A DNA stretch of 43,996 bases from an uncultured Bacteroidales bacterium (lineage in GTDB: Bacteria > Bacteroidota > Bacteroidia > Bacteroidales > Bacteroidaceae), in the NCBI GenBank assembly GCA_902774005.1, contig CACYGK010000033.1:1-43996 (forward strand). The letters are read 5' to 3'. The stretch's first letter is position 1; each line of letters begins with the position of its first letter. Of the stretch, positions 43,506 through 43,996 are shown one piece after another. Made by a program: the position numbers and the translations under genes. The notes beneath the pieces were generated by a model. That model was given only the letters and a program-made list of their open reading frames with translations. It was not told the origin of the DNA and searched no databases.

Positions 43506-43996
43506 ACAGAAAGACCGCTTTCAAGAGTGTCGATCCCTGTGGTGTGGTATATCAGCTGATGGAATATACCGACGACCAGCTGGACATCGAACTCGGAGCA
43601 TTGTTTGTGGCAATGATAAGTTGGGGAACGCGCAAGGTGTTCCGTCCGATTGCTCTCCGCATGATGCGTGATGAGATGGGATGGCACCCGGCTCAGTTCA
43701 TACGGATGGGAGCATACGAGCATGCATACATGAACGCAAAGAACGGATGTGTATATCGCACTCTCAATGTCGATACATTCCGCTGCGTATGCCGCAACCT
43801 GCAATGTGCAATACAAGGTGTCAATACACTTGAGGAGCTGTTCGCACAAAGACCTACGATAGAGGTTATTGACATCATATCCAACTGGTTGGCTCCGGCA
43901 CGTGTAGGTACCATAGGCAAAAGTGCATGCAAGCGAATCTGCATGTATATCCGATGGATGACACGTCAGTCGGCTCCTGACATGAACATCTGGAAA
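43505..43996 (+). pseudogene. DUF2400 (TIGR02757) family protein, N-terminus missing, cut by window end
   Basis: The frame encodes NRKTAFKSVDPCGVVYQLME, then ELGALFVAMISWGTRKVF near its start and SACKRICMYIRWMTRQSAPD near the window end. These are hallmarks of the TIGR02757/DUF2400 family of Bacteroidetes, whose function is unknown. In-frame upstream there is a TGA (43490-43492) and no ATG; the first ATG (43559) would delete conserved sequence. About 15-20 N-terminal residues and the intergenic gap seem to be missing, so that the frame abuts the nadE stop codon. The 3' end lies outside the window. Confidence 0.72.

Overview
The window looks like a chromosomal segment of a Bacteroidales bacterium, most likely Prevotellaceae. 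This rests on Bacteroidetes-type promoters (TAnnTTTG near -7, no strong Shine-Dalgarno), Bacteroidetes-restricted families (DUF4494, DUF5686, DUF4421, DUF5112/DUF5113-type kinase, GluP-type sugar/H+ symporter next to galK and galM) and a cardiolipin-synthase-type PLD gene next to a GHL10 hydrolase. Names come from recognising protein sequence, not from a database search.

Layout. 1-13161 (+): a broken PLD/cardiolipin synthase, a GHL10 glycosidase, a DUF5686 outer-membrane protein, a PurF-like protein whose glutaminase active site is erased, DUF4494, the PLP-homeostasis protein YggS, then a regulatory block (Crp/Fnr-like factor, 1137-residue two-module histidine kinase, response regulator, small AbgT-like membrane protein). 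13150-19789 (-): a tightly overlapping run hpt-adk-obg-pgeF-phoH-purC-aroE-alpha/beta hydrolase. 19811-19849: divergent promoter region. 19871-22175 (+): frameshifted iron alcohol dehydrogenase, HD hydrolase, GNAT acetyltransferase. 22358-31233 (+): gyrA, TPR protein, nitroreductase, kdsC-type phosphatase, maf, TPR protein, ispE, sugar aminotransferase. 31566-36245 (+): galM, sugar transporter, galK (galactose uptake and entry to the Leloir pathway), then a DUF4421 protein. 36246-41407: an accessory island with 1.2 kb of repeat-rich, largely non-coding DNA, an MNT nucleotidyltransferase with a broken HEPN partner, a 692-residue protein of unknown function, an unknown 137-residue protein and a lipoprotein; its coding part is clearly AT-richer than the flanks. 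41638-43996: nadE (frameshifted) and an N-terminally truncated DUF2400 gene.

Two things stand out. First, intergenic gaps carry short tandem repeats (7, 8 or 14 bp units) that start at the stop codon of the upstream gene; one pair makes a perfect 27-bp inverted repeat around DUF4494-yggS. Second, at least five genes (PLD, alcohol dehydrogenase, the HEPN partner, nadE, DUF2400) and probably pgeF have lost internal or N-terminal pieces of tens of codons or fewer. So many small deletions in 44 kb suggest assembly or consensus errors or a decaying strain, and should be checked against reads before any biological reading.

The best candidates for undescribed biology are the two-module kinase, whose ATP-binding half and histidine-bearing half are different modules of one chain, the 692-residue island protein, the glutaminase-dead PurF paralogue and the stop-anchored repeat tracts.
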